Assembly: GCA_001804805.1 (NCBI GenBank)
Contig: MHBH01000088.1
Location: 1-48,066, forward strand
Reading direction: 5' to 3'
Source: Lentisphaerae bacterium GWF2_49_21
GTDB lineage: Bacteria; Verrucomicrobiota; Lentisphaeria; Victivallales; GWF2-50-93
Length of the DNA: 48,066 bases
The position numbers were made by a program, and so were the translations under genes. Of this stretch, positions 1-7,220 are shown one piece after another. The number at the start of each line of letters is the position of its first letter. The stretch's first letter is position 1. Under the pieces are notes generated by a model. It was not told where the DNA came from and ran no database searches. It saw nothing but the letters and a program-made list of their open reading frames with translations.

Positions 1-446
1 CCGTGGCTTTGTGCGAGGAAATGAATTTAGAATTTTAACCATTCTGGTGCTGGCAACCTCGTTTCACTCGGCGCCAGACCAAGAGGCGTTCTCTAAGAAT
101 ACATAAATGAATTGAACTGATAATATGGATCAAGAAAAAGAACACAAGACATCAAGGAGCACCATTCGGGTCTGACCCTTTTCATGTAGCATAACTCATT
201 GATCATTAATATGTTATTATTATTTTATAGGTATGTCAAATATGGCTCTTAGGACGATCCCATTACGCTTAGGTATTGCCTCTAAGAGCCTGATTAATAC
301 TAATACTGGAAAGTAAAGAGGAATAATTTCTAACCATTTTGCTTCAGGTAATCCAGCTTCGCTGGGCTCCTAAAGGCTTCGCAGAAAAGACATCGCTGCA
401 TTACCAGTTAAACGAACTCAAGAATGGTACAGGCTGAAGCCCGCAC
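1..446. other. Intergenic region, no gene seen; two inverted repeats
   Basis: I see no credible coding region here. A 9 bp inverted repeat (GGCTCTTAG at 244-252, CTAAGAGCC at 282-290) encloses a 29 nt loop. From 341 to 440 there is a nested set of inverted words: GCTTCAG near 341 and CTGAAGC near 433, GGTAAT and ATTACC inside these, and a small CCAGC-TTC-GCTGG hairpin at the centre. The phrase GGGTCTGACCC near 168 is short and self-complementary. These could be remnants of mobile or repeat elements. Nothing identifies a function. Confidence 0.4.
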
Positions 447-656
447 CTACTTTGATTCGTCGGAGCCTTTGACCTTTTTCAGGCATTTCGGGCAGATCTT
501 GTGGGTGACCTCTGTCTTCTTCCCCTGCTCCACCTGGTAATCGGCAAGAGTAAAGACGTTGTTGCACCAGGGGCAGAGAACAGGTATCTTCTTGACTTCC
601 TTGAGCGTGTCCCTGGAAATTCGCTGGGTTATATCTTTAATATCATCCTGGGCCAT
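447..656 (-). CDS. Small zinc-ribbon-like protein, paralogue 1
   Basis: This 69 aa protein has two CxxC pairs, C28/C31 in CPWCN and C55/C58 in ICPKC, with a histidine at 52 (HKICP). This is the spacing expected for a small treble-clef or zinc-ribbon fold. The HxICPxC ending resembles the SHGICPxC tail motif found after PAS, kinase and diguanylate cyclase domains in many Gram-negative bacteria, but no other domain is present. The N-terminal 25 residues are polar. It is clearly related to the neighbouring gene at 963-1169, with cysteines at identical positions. Start ATG has an AAGGAA site 8 nt upstream. That ribosome site lies next to the edge of the inserted repeat element, so the promoter of this gene may have been separated from it. 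The function is unknown. Confidence 0.7.
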   Translation of the reverse strand: MAQDDIKDITQRISRDTLKEVKKIPVLCPWCNNVFTLADYQVEQGKKTEVTHKICPKCLKKVKGSDESK

Positions 657-667
657 GTATGAATTCC

Positions 668-952
668 TTTAGGGAACCTCTAAAAATTCACAATTGGCGC
701 GTTGCGGAAGATTTTTGAAAGCTCAAAAAGAATTTCCGACCGAGGCGTATCAGGGCGATACGCCGAAGAAGGAACATTCTTCTTTGAGCCAAAATGATCC
801 GCAACCCAAAGGGCAACAAGTTCTTATGGATTCTGACCTCGTCAAAACATTGCTCAAATACCGCAGATGGGTATTCTCGCAATATTTTTCCTTGCCATCT
901 CTCCATAATCTATTGTTGCGCGTCATTTGTCAATTTTTAAAGGTTCCCTTTA
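668..952. mobile_element. MITE-like non-autonomous insertion with 4 bp target duplication
   Basis: The left end (672 onward, GGGAACCTCTAAAAATTCAC) and the reverse complement of the right end (948 backward, GGGAACCTTTAAAAATTGAC) match at about 26 of 30 positions, giving terminal inverted repeats of about 30 bp. TTTA flanks both sides (668-671 and 949-952) and looks like a target-site duplication. The 277 bp interior carries no transposase. It has short open frames on both strands that resemble hypothetical ORFs I remember from similar elements elsewhere, so I do not call them genes. The parent insertion sequence family is not identified; the ends are loosely like some IS4/IS5-type ends. The element sits between two paralogous zinc-ribbon genes. 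Confidence 0.75.
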
Positions 953-962
953 TCCTTAAAAA

Positions 963-1169
963 CTATACCTTGTTCTTTTTCTTCATTTTCTTATAGCACT
1001 GGGGGCAGATGCCGTGAGATACTCCTATCTTCTTGTCCCTCTTGACCTGCCATAGTGAAACCTTATAAATCATGTTGCACCATGGGCAGACAATCGGAAT
1101 CGTCTTGAGCTCATCCAAGGACTCCTTGGATATGATCTGGGTCAAGTCAGATATTGGCTCGTCAGCCAT
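963..1169 (-). CDS. Small zinc-ribbon-like protein, paralogue 2
   Basis: This 68 aa protein has CPWCN at 28-32, H52 and ICPQC at 54-58, the same positions as in the downstream paralogue (447-656). About 30 of the first 66 residues are shared, including the IP..CPWCN core and the QV...KK..V.H.ICP segment. It is preceded by a run of eight G on the coding strand that can serve as a strong ribosome site. It is the first gene of a two-gene minus-strand unit and is divergent from the LacI-type regulator, sharing the 1170-1415 intergenic region. The C-terminus is lysine-rich (KMKKKNK), which may bind nucleic acid, but that is inference. Function is unknown. Confidence 0.7.
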   Translation of the reverse strand: MADEPISDLTQIISKESLDELKTIPIVCPWCNMIYKVSLWQVKRDKKIGVSHGICPQCYKKMKKKNKV

Positions 1170-1296
1170 GATGCCCCCCCCTGCTCGTATTTATGGAAAC
1201 GAATCTATTATATCCTATCTGACGGACATTTGCAATCACAAGACCCAATGCCGTGGACATCTTTCCATGGATCTGCCCCCTTTCGGTCCGGTTTTT

Positions 1297-1403
1297 GCGT
1301 AATCGCTTACTCTTTGACGCGATATCTTATCCGTATACATTTTTCATTTAGCCGCTTGACATGCCTGATTGATGCTATCAATTATGCGTAAACAGTTACG
1401 CAT
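1297..1403. promoter_or_regulatory. LacI-type operators and candidate promoter of the sugar operon
   Basis: Two related palindromes lie upstream of the regulator gene. The first is GTAATCGCTTAC at 1299-1310. The second is ATGCGTAA-ACAG-TTACGCAT at 1384-1403, with perfect 8 bp arms. Both contain GCGTAA and fit GTAAnCnnTTAC, the half-site layout typical of LacI/PurR-family operators. Their centres are 89 bp apart. A TTGACA at 1356-1361 followed 18 bp later by AATTAT at 1380-1385 is a candidate sigma70 promoter whose -10 box overlaps the second operator. This arrangement suggests autorepression and control of the downstream genes. No similar palindrome is seen just before the ROK-like gene. Confidence 0.65.
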
Positions 1404-1415
1404 CTTTTTGCACAT

Positions 1416-2399
1416 ATGATAAAGCAGAAGCTCAACATCAAGGTGTTCGCATCGAGGCTGGGCGTTTCCACCGCCACGGTGTCACGCGCCTTCGGCACGA
1501 AGGGCCGCATCAGCGAAAAGACCCGCAGGATGATCATCTCCAAGGCCGAGAATTTCGGCTACAGGGCGAACTACCACGCCAGGAACCTCATCAGCAGGAA
1601 ATCGCAGAATGTCGCCTTCTTCTATCCTCCCCTGATCAAGGGCGAACCGGACTATTTCATTACTGAGATCATGTTCGGAGTCAGCGGCGCCTCTTCACAT
1701 AACAGCTACCCTCTGCAGATCCATCCGATATATCCGGAATCAATGGAATTCTGCAAGGACATGATACTCAATGGAAGCATTTCAGGGATAATCGTGACGG
1801 CCGGCACTCCGGAATCATCAGGCCTTGTAAAAACCGCGAAAAACAATGGGATTCCATATGTCGTAATAGGACACATGTCAGGGGAACGGCAATACACGGT
1901 CACCTTTGACAACTCCCGCGGAACCATGCTCGCCGGCAAATACTTCAAGGATACCGGTAAAAAGAATCCTGCCTACATAGGTGGACTTTTCGACAGGAGA
2001 AAACGTATTGGCTTCAGCGAAGGGCTTGGATTGCACGCGGGCAGGATTCTTTTCGACAACGGTGGCAGCACCTTCCATGACGGCTTCTCATCGTTTGAAC
2101 GCGTAATCAAATCAGCGCCCGATACCGACAGCGTACTGTGCGCAAACGACATTCTCGCGATGGGTTTCATAAAAGCTGCCCTGTCGAAGGGCTACAAGAT
2201 ACCCGGAGACATCGCCGTAATAGGTTTTGACGACATCAAGGTCGCAAGGTATTTCTCCCCTGCCCTGACGACCGTCAGGCTGCACCTTGACGAACTCGGG
2301 GAAAAATCGGTGAATCTGCTGAAGAGGATCATGAACGGGGAAAAGATGATCTCCGGAGAATCGGTCGACTGCGAGCTGATCGTGAGGGATTCGGCCTGA
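1416..2399 (+). CDS. LacI-family transcriptional regulator
   Basis: This 327 aa protein has an N-terminal LacI-type helix-turn-helix (FASRLGVSTATVSRAF, about residues 11-26). A type 1 periplasmic-binding-protein-like ligand domain follows, including the family segments SVLCANDILAMGF and IAVIGFDDIKVARYFSPALTTVR near the end. Length is normal. It should bind a sugar or sugar derivative and repress transcription. The palindromes at 1299-1310 and 1384-1403 just upstream are its likely operators. It is followed on the same strand by six sugar-metabolism genes to 9411, which it probably controls. No clear Shine-Dalgarno sequence precedes the ATG, but the start fits the HTH position. The effector is not predictable from sequence alone. 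Confidence 0.9.
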   Translation: MIKQKLNIKVFASRLGVSTATVSRAFGTKGRISEKTRRMIISKAENFGYRANYHARNLISRKSQNVAFFYPPLIKGEPDYFITEIMFGVSGASSHNSYPLQIHPIYPESMEFCKDMILNGSISGIIVTAGTPESSGLVKTAKNNGIPYVVIGHMSGERQYTVTFDNSRGTMLAGKYFKDTGKKNPAYIGGLFDRRKRIGFSEGLGLHAGRILFDNGGSTFHDGFSSFERVIKSAPDTDSVLCANDILAMGFIKAALSKGYKIPGDIAVIGFDDIKVARYFSPALTTVRLHLDELGEKSVNLLKRIMNGEKMISGESVDCELIVRDSA

Positions 2400-2443
2400 A
2401 AATAGCAACCACGAAAAACACGAATTACACGAAAGGTAAATTG

Positions 2444-3838
2444 ATGGATAATATGATAAGAACCAAACCGAAGATTCTGCCGGAGCTGGATCCGGGATTT
2501 ACGCCGGCGGTATTATGGAACAGGGAGTACTGCAGGCTTGTTGAAAAGACAGGCAAAGGCGTAAAGATCGCGATATGCCTGGAAAGGACCAACGGTTCTA
2601 TTTCAGTTTTCAGGACTTCCATACTTCCCGATGAACCAGGATATTCCGGATTGAACCTGCTGTATGTGGAAAGGCTGGTCAAGTACCTCCTCTGGATGAA
2701 GGGTGGCTGGAAGATTACAATCGCCGGCAGTGCGAAGATCGCAGAGGAAATCGGAAATATATATTCGACATCTGGAGCCCGCAAATTCGACAGTGAGATC
2801 ATGGGCGAAAAGATCTATGGCAAGGACATGCTCGTCACATCCTGCGAACTTCGCAATGCTCCGGCAGAGAACGAGACAGTTGTTTCTCTGGGCGGTAATC
2901 TTGACGGATGCAGGATCGGTTTCGATCTCGGAGGTTCAGACAGGAAATGTTCTGCAGTCATCGACGGCAAGGTCGTATTCACGGAGGAAATCCCCTGGGA
3001 TCCGTATTTCCAGAAGGATCCGGCATGGCACAAGGCGGGAATCAATGATTCACTCAAAAAAGCGGCTGCGCATCTTCCGCGGATCGACGCCATCGGCGGA
3101 AGTTCGGCAGGAGTATATGTCGACAACCAAGTACGGGTGGCATCTCTTTTCCGGGGAGTCTCAAAGGAAGATTTCAAGAGCGGTGTAATGAACATGTTCA
3201 TCGACCTGCAGAAGGAATGGAAGGTTCCGTTCGTGGTGGTCAACGATGGCGAGGTCACCGCTCTGGCAGGTGCGATGTCGTTGAACGACAATTCCGTCCT
3301 CGGTATTTCAATGGGCACAAGCATGGCGGCCGGATACGTGACTCCGTCCGGAAGCATAACCGACTGGCTCAACGAGCTTGCGTTCGCGCCGATCGACTAC
3401 AGGGACGATGCGCCTGTTGATGAATGGTCCGGCGACAAGGGATGCGGGGTCCAATACTTCTCCCAGCAGGCTGTTGCGAGGCTCGCACCCCTTGCGGGAG
3501 TAAATTTTCCTGCAGGCACACCTTTTGCCGAACAGCTTATCGAAGTCCAGCGGCTTATGAAGTCCGATGATCCGCGTGCCGGGAAGATTTATTCGACGAT
3601 CGGTACTTGCTTCGGATATGCCGTCGCGCAATATGCCCAGTTCTATGAGGTGAAGAACCTGCTGTTCCTGGGACGTGTCAGTTCCGGAACCGGCGGGGAA
3701 ATAATAATCTCGAAGGCACGGGAAGTCCTGAAGGATGAATTCCCGGAAATTGCAGGAAAAATAAATTTCCGGATGCCGGACGAGAAGATGAAAAGGCACG
3801 GTCAGGCCGTTGCGGCGGCGAGTCTGCCAAAAAAGTAA
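2444..3838 (+). CDS. ROK/ASKHA-like sugar kinase-fold protein
   Basis: The 464 aa product has an actin-like ATPase core after an extra N-terminal domain of about 150 residues. Phosphate-1 motif FDLGGSDRK is near residue 160, VNDGE near 267 matches the ROK sugar-binding segment, phosphate-2 motif GISMGTS is near 287, and an adenosine-type motif (FLGRVSSGTGG) is near 408. The ROK zinc motif CxCGxxGCxE is not present; only GDKGCG appears near 330. It may phosphorylate a hexose or act as a sensor. Start ATG at 2444 is preceded by AAAGG with 7 nt spacing; a TTG three bases earlier is also possible. The 45 bp before it holds three imperfect 9 bp repeats starting ACGAA. Substrate is unknown; the context points to an amino sugar. 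Confidence 0.75.
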   Translation: MDNMIRTKPKILPELDPGFTPAVLWNREYCRLVEKTGKGVKIAICLERTNGSISVFRTSILPDEPGYSGLNLLYVERLVKYLLWMKGGWKITIAGSAKIAEEIGNIYSTSGARKFDSEIMGEKIYGKDMLVTSCELRNAPAENETVVSLGGNLDGCRIGFDLGGSDRKCSAVIDGKVVFTEEIPWDPYFQKDPAWHKAGINDSLKKAAAHLPRIDAIGGSSAGVYVDNQVRVASLFRGVSKEDFKSGVMNMFIDLQKEWKVPFVVVNDGEVTALAGAMSLNDNSVLGISMGTSMAAGYVTPSGSITDWLNELAFAPIDYRDDAPVDEWSGDKGCGVQYFSQQAVARLAPLAGVNFPAGTPFAEQLIEVQRLMKSDDPRAGKIYSTIGTCFGYAVAQYAQFYEVKNLLFLGRVSSGTGGEIIISKAREVLKDEFPEIAGKINFRMPDEKMKRHGQAVAAASLPKK

Positions 3839-3904
3839 CTCGGGCATTCCTGCCCGAGACTCCGAACCGGAGAACCGGAGAACCGGAGAACCGGAGAACC
3901 GGAG
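3839..3904. repeat. Stop-proximal hairpin plus tandem octamer array
   Basis: Directly after the stop codon lies a perfect hairpin, CTCGGGCA (3839-3846), loop TTCC, TGCCCGAG (3851-3858). It has no following T-run, so it is more likely an mRNA-stabilising or repeat hairpin than a terminator. Five perfect tandem copies of the octamer AACCGGAG follow at 3865-3904, with two degenerate copies after them to about 3920. The array sits between the ROK-like and Gfo/Idh genes, which are otherwise co-directional. Confidence 0.85.
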
Positions 3905-3921
3905 TATCGGCGTAACGGAGA

Positions 3922-3955
3922 GAATTAGACAGGATAACAGGATTTACAGGATAAT
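3922..3955. repeat. Dispersed intergenic repeat (AGGAT/ACAGGAT type), copy 1
   Basis: The phrase AATTAGACAGGATAACAGGATTTACA, followed by GGATAA, contains short internal repeats of (A)CAGGAT. A nearly identical phrase occurs at about 35028-35060, also directly after a gene. The two copies differ at one base just after the shared phrase. I see no coding capacity. Similar ACAGGATTTACAGGAT strings are familiar from many bacterial intergenic regions, but I know no assigned function. Confidence 0.6.
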
Positions 3956-3979
3956 AAGAATACTGAAAGGATTTTTATA

Positions 3980-5155
3980 ATGAAAGATTTCAGGATTGGA
4001 CTGATAGGGGCCTGGGGTCGGGGACGGCTTGCATATTCGGCGCACAGGCCGGAAAAGGGCATAAGGATCGTTGCGGGAGCGGACATATCGGATTCCGGGC
4101 TGGCAAAGTTCAAGGAGAGAATCGGGCCCGAGACCGCAATCTACAAGGATTACAGGAAGATGCTGCAGAAGGAGGAACTCGATGCGGTTTTCGTGACATC
4201 CCCGGATTTCTGCCACGAAGAGCAGGCCGTCGCAGCCCTCAGCATGAAGATTCCGGTATATCTTGAAAAGCCCATGGCGATAACAATAAAAGGCTGTGAC
4301 AGGATACTTGATGCCGCAAGAAGGAACAGGACGAAGCTTTTCCTCGGCCACAACATGCGCTATATGCGTTTTGTCCATAAGATGAAGGAGATCATCGACA
4401 ATGGAATGATCGGCGAGGTGAAGGCCATCTGGTGCAGGCATTTCGTCTCATACGGTGGTGACGCATATTTCCGGGACTGGCATTCGGAAAGGAAATACAC
4501 GACCAGCCTTCTGCTCCAGAAGGGGGCACACGACATCGACGTCATACACTGGCTTGCCGACGCGTATACGAAGAGGGTTGTCGGATTCGGAAACCTGAGC
4601 GTCTATGACAAATGCAAGAGGCGGAAACCTTCAGAAAAAGGATGTGCCTCCTTCAACGCAACGCACTGGCCACCGCTGAAGCAGACAGGATTCAGTCCGA
4701 AAATCGATGTAGAGGACCACAACATGATCCTCATGCAGCTTGGGAACGGGGTACAGGCCACCTACCTCCAGTGCTTCTACACGCCGGACTCCTGCAGGAA
4801 CTACACGATCATCGGTACGAAGGGCAGGATTGAAAATTGCGGCGACTTTGGCGACCAGTGCACTGTCGAGATCTGGAACAAGAGGATCGACAGTTCCAGG
4901 CGAAGTGGCGATAAAAGCTATGTGTTCGGCAAGGATTTCGGCGGTCACGGCGGCGCAGACGAAAAGATAGTCCAGGGATTCCTCGACTACCTGCTCAAAG
5001 ACAAGACTCCGTACACTTCTCCAATTGCATCGAGATACAGCGTAGCGACAGGATACATGGGCGCGGAATCGATCAGATCCGGAGGAAAACCTTTTGACAT
5101 TCCGAAGCTCAAGCCCGATATTGAAAGGTTTTTCTCAAAACAGAGGATGAAATGA
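3980..5155 (+). CDS. Gfo/Idh/MocA-family oxidoreductase
   Basis: This 391 aa protein has an N-terminal Rossmann fold with a slightly unusual dinucleotide motif (GLIGAWGRG, residues 7-15). The hallmark EKP follows near residue 96 (VYLEKPMAI) and a catalytic-type KGAHDIDVIHWL sits near 181-192, where K and the two-histidine pattern match the family. The C-terminal half is the usual alpha/beta substrate domain. It should oxidise or reduce a sugar, or a sugar of a glycan, with NAD(P). In this operon it lies between the ROK-like protein and the PIG-L-type deacetylase, so an amino-sugar substrate is plausible. Some relatives remove N-acetylgalactosamine from glycans by an NAD-dependent redox mechanism (GH109); the sequence alone does not decide this. 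Confidence 0.85.
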   Translation: MKDFRIGLIGAWGRGRLAYSAHRPEKGIRIVAGADISDSGLAKFKERIGPETAIYKDYRKMLQKEELDAVFVTSPDFCHEEQAVAALSMKIPVYLEKPMAITIKGCDRILDAARRNRTKLFLGHNMRYMRFVHKMKEIIDNGMIGEVKAIWCRHFVSYGGDAYFRDWHSERKYTTSLLLQKGAHDIDVIHWLADAYTKRVVGFGNLSVYDKCKRRKPSEKGCASFNATHWPPLKQTGFSPKIDVEDHNMILMQLGNGVQATYLQCFYTPDSCRNYTIIGTKGRIENCGDFGDQCTVEIWNKRIDSSRRSGDKSYVFGKDFGGHGGADEKIVQGFLDYLLKDKTPYTSPIASRYSVATGYMGAESIRSGGKPFDIPKLKPDIERFFSKQRMK

Positions 5156-5163
5156 TATTAATA

Positions 5164-5279
5164 TGGAGTGCTGAAGCTTGCTTCAGCCATGTTTTCCGCG
5201 AAGCTAGCTTCGCGGAAGAAAAGCGGTACTCAGTCTTCGCCGAGAGGCTACGCCCGACACGGCAAGGTACCGCACTCCA
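5164..5279. repeat. Compound palindromic intergenic element A (REPIN-like)
   Basis: The outer arms TGGAGTGC (5164-5171) and GCACTCCA (5272-5279) are perfectly complementary and place GGAG at both outer ends. Inside are GCTGAAGC-TT-GCTTCAGC (5170-5187), an 11 bp hairpin TTCCGCGAAGC-TA-GCTTCGCGGAA (5194-5217), and GCGGTAC/GTACCGC (5223-5229, 5267-5273). The last pair encloses a module (CTTCGCC...GGCTACG...CGACAC) that resembles the separate repeats at 8432 and 39783. Outer and inner pairings compete. No ORF is present. It fills most of the gap before the PIG-L-type gene, leaving that gene's ribosome site free. Confidence 0.8.
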
Positions 5280-5317
5280 AGGTTGCTTCGCAACAAATTT
5301 AATGGAGATTTAGAAAT

Positions 5318-6166
5318 ATGAAATTAAAGAGTAAGAAAGCCGACATATTCGTGCCGAACGGCTCAAGCGAATCGGAGGCATTGAAACGCACCACGCATCT
5401 GTCAATCGCAGCCCACCAGGACGACACGGAGATATTCGCATACAACGGCATCGCAGAATGCTTCGGCAGGAGCGACAAATGGTTTTCAAGCGTGATAGTC
5501 ACTGATGGCGCAGGAAGCCCGCGTTCCGGAGTCTACAAGGACTACACCGACGAACAGATGAAGGAGATAAGGATCTCCGAACAGAGGAAGGCAGCGTCCA
5601 TAGGGGATTATTCGATCCAGATCCAGCTGGCATATCCGAGTTCGGCGGTTAAGAATCCGGCCGCAAAGGAAGTTTCAGACGATATTTTTGCGATACTCGC
5701 AGAGACGAAGCCACAGGTCGTCTACCTGCACAATCCTGCGGACAAGCATGACACACATGTCGCCTGCGTCATCCGCGCAATCGAGGCGTTGAGACGTCTT
5801 CCGGAAAAAGACAGGCCCGCCAAAGTATATGGCTGCGAAGTCTGGAGGAACCTTGACTGGCTTTGCGACGATGAGAAGGCCGTTCTGCCCGCATCCGACT
5901 ACAAGAATGTCGCGGGCGCCCTGCTCGGAGTCTTCGATTCCCAGATCACAGGCGGTAAACGATATGATCTTGCGGCGATCGGCCGAAGGCTCGCGAATGC
6001 AACCTTCTTCGCTTCCCATGAGACCGACGAATGCGATTCGCTGATTTTCGCGATGGACCTGACAGGGCTTGTGAAGAATGCAAAACTTTCAATTGCTGAT
6101 TTCACTGTCGATGCGATTGAAAGGTTCAGGAATGATGTGAAATCAAGAATAAATAAATTTTCCTGA
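5318..6166 (+). CDS. PIG-L/LmbE-family deacetylase
   Basis: This 282 aa protein shows the LmbE/PIG-L zinc motif as AAHQDDTE (H33, D35-D36, E38); the family form is usually AHPDD, and the proline is replaced by glutamine. The second metal-binding segment HNPADKHDTHVAC has H144, D145 and H147. Family members deacetylate N-acetylglucosamine-containing molecules such as GlcNAc-PI or mycothiol and bacillithiol precursors. A conserved FDSQITGGKRYD segment lies near residue 205. There is no signal peptide, so it should act in the cytoplasm. Start ATG has GGAG 10 nt upstream. Its place beside a hexosamine-kinase-like gene suggests an amino-sugar substrate. The exact substrate is not predictable. Confidence 0.85.
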   Translation: MKLKSKKADIFVPNGSSESEALKRTTHLSIAAHQDDTEIFAYNGIAECFGRSDKWFSSVIVTDGAGSPRSGVYKDYTDEQMKEIRISEQRKAASIGDYSIQIQLAYPSSAVKNPAAKEVSDDIFAILAETKPQVVYLHNPADKHDTHVACVIRAIEALRRLPEKDRPAKVYGCEVWRNLDWLCDDEKAVLPASDYKNVAGALLGVFDSQITGGKRYDLAAIGRRLANATFFASHETDECDSLIFAMDLTGLVKNAKLSIADFTVDAIERFRNDVKSRINKFS

Positions 6167-6191
6167 TACAGTCTGATTTCTTGAACATGAT

Positions 6192-6246
6192 GGAGCGCCG
6201 ACCTCCAGGTCGGCATTGAAAGAGCCGGTCTGGAGACCGGCGCTCC
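6192..6246. repeat. Twin-hairpin intergenic element B (REPIN-like)
   Basis: GGAG (6192-6195) is followed by the hairpin GCCGACC-TCCA-GGTCGGC (6197-6214). A second hairpin GCCGGTC-TGGA-GACCGGC (6224-6241) runs into CTCC (6243-6246). The second half, reverse-complemented, matches the first at all positions except two base pairs, each changed on both sides (A-T against G-C and C-G against T-A). The outer GGAGCGCCG and CGGCGCTCC can also pair. TTTT follows, so the element may also weakly terminate transcription after the deacetylase gene. Confidence 0.85.
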
Positions 6247-6293
6247 TTTTAAGAAAAGATTTTTTCAAAGAAGTATAATACGGAGTTATATTG

Positions 6294-7196
6294 ATGAAAC
6301 CAACTCTTTTAGTGCTTGCGGCCGGAATCGGAAGCCGCTACGGCGGACTCAAGCAGATCGATCCTGTCGGACCTTCCGGCCAAATTATCATCGACTATTC
6401 AATATATGATGCGATACGGGCGGGATTCGGGAAGGTCGTGTTCGTGATACGCAAGGATATCGAACAGACATTCCGCGAATGCATCGGAAGCAGGTTTGAA
6501 TCGAAGATCAGGACTGAATATGTCTTCCAGGAGCTCGATGCCCTGCCCAAAGGATTCAAGGTTCCGGAAGGACGCCAGAAGCCGTGGGGGACCGGACACG
6601 CGGTGCTTGTCGCAAAAAGCGCAGTCAAGGAACCATTTGCCGTGATCAATGCCGACGACTTCTACGGTCGCTGCGGCTACGAACTGCTCGTGCAGGAGCT
6701 TTCAAAGGCGAAAAACAGTTCTCCAGAAGAATATTTCATGGTAGGGTTCGAACTGAAGAACACGCTTTCGGAATTCGGTCACGTTGCGCGTGGTGTCTGT
6801 AAGACCGATCCGACAGGCCATCTCGTGGAAGTCATCGAACGGACAAAGATAGAGAAGACGGTGGACGGCGCGAAATTCACTGATGAAAATGGTGCTGTAA
6901 CAAAATTCATAGGCAACGAGATCGCCTCTATGAACATGTGGGGATTCACCCCCTCGCTCTTCGGATATCTCGATGAGCAGTTCTCGGAATTCCTCAAAGG
7001 CAATATCGGGAATTTGAAGTCCGAGTTCTTCATACCTACAGTTGTCAGCAGGCTCATAGACACTAAAAAGGCAAAGGTAAAAGTGCTTCCGAGCAAGGAC
7101 CAGTGGTTCGGGGTGACTTATAAGGAGGACAAGCCCGTCGTTGTTGAGAAGATAAGGAAGCTGTTCAGCTCAGGAATTTATCCGGAGAAGCTGTAA
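6294..7196 (+). CDS. Sugar-1-phosphate nucleotidyltransferase (NTP_transferase fold)
   Basis: This 300 aa protein starts with the nucleotide-binding signature LAAGIGSRYGGLKQ (residues 8-21). WGTGHAVL near 98-105 and NADDFYG near 119-125, with the metal-binding aspartates, follow. These are features of GlmU- and RmlA-like pyrophosphorylases that make NDP-sugars from NTP and sugar 1-phosphate. No C-terminal hexapeptide acyltransferase repeats are present. ATG at 6294 has CGGAG 8 nt upstream; the TTG at 6291 is less likely. It immediately precedes a NahK-like anomeric kinase gene, which would supply its sugar 1-phosphate. UDP-GlcNAc or UDP-GalNAc synthesis is the natural inference. It could instead be a UDP-glucose or other NDP-sugar enzyme. 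Confidence 0.8.
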   Translation: MKPTLLVLAAGIGSRYGGLKQIDPVGPSGQIIIDYSIYDAIRAGFGKVVFVIRKDIEQTFRECIGSRFESKIRTEYVFQELDALPKGFKVPEGRQKPWGTGHAVLVAKSAVKEPFAVINADDFYGRCGYELLVQELSKAKNSSPEEYFMVGFELKNTLSEFGHVARGVCKTDPTGHLVEVIERTKIEKTVDGAKFTDENGAVTKFIGNEIASMNMWGFTPSLFGYLDEQFSEFLKGNIGNLKSEFFIPTVVSRLIDTKKAKVKVLPSKDQWFGVTYKEDKPVVVEKIRKLFSSGIYPEKL

Positions 7197-7220
7197 TTTT
7201 TATTCGAGGGCATTTTCAAA

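Noticed and set aside
168-180. Transposon end at GGGTCTGACCC
   Set aside because: A short self-complementary word without a matching partner or transposase nearby is not enough evidence.
694-996. 100-codon plus-strand ORF and opposing 72-codon ORF inside the MITE
   Set aside because: They begin in the terminal repeat region, have no ribosome site, and the plus-strand frame runs into the poly-F coding antisense of the zinc-ribbon gene. Best explained as chance frames in a repeated element.
3839-3858. Intrinsic terminator after the ROK-like gene
   Set aside because: The perfect 8 bp hairpin has no T-run and the downstream genes are co-directional, so I treat it as a repeat or stability hairpin.
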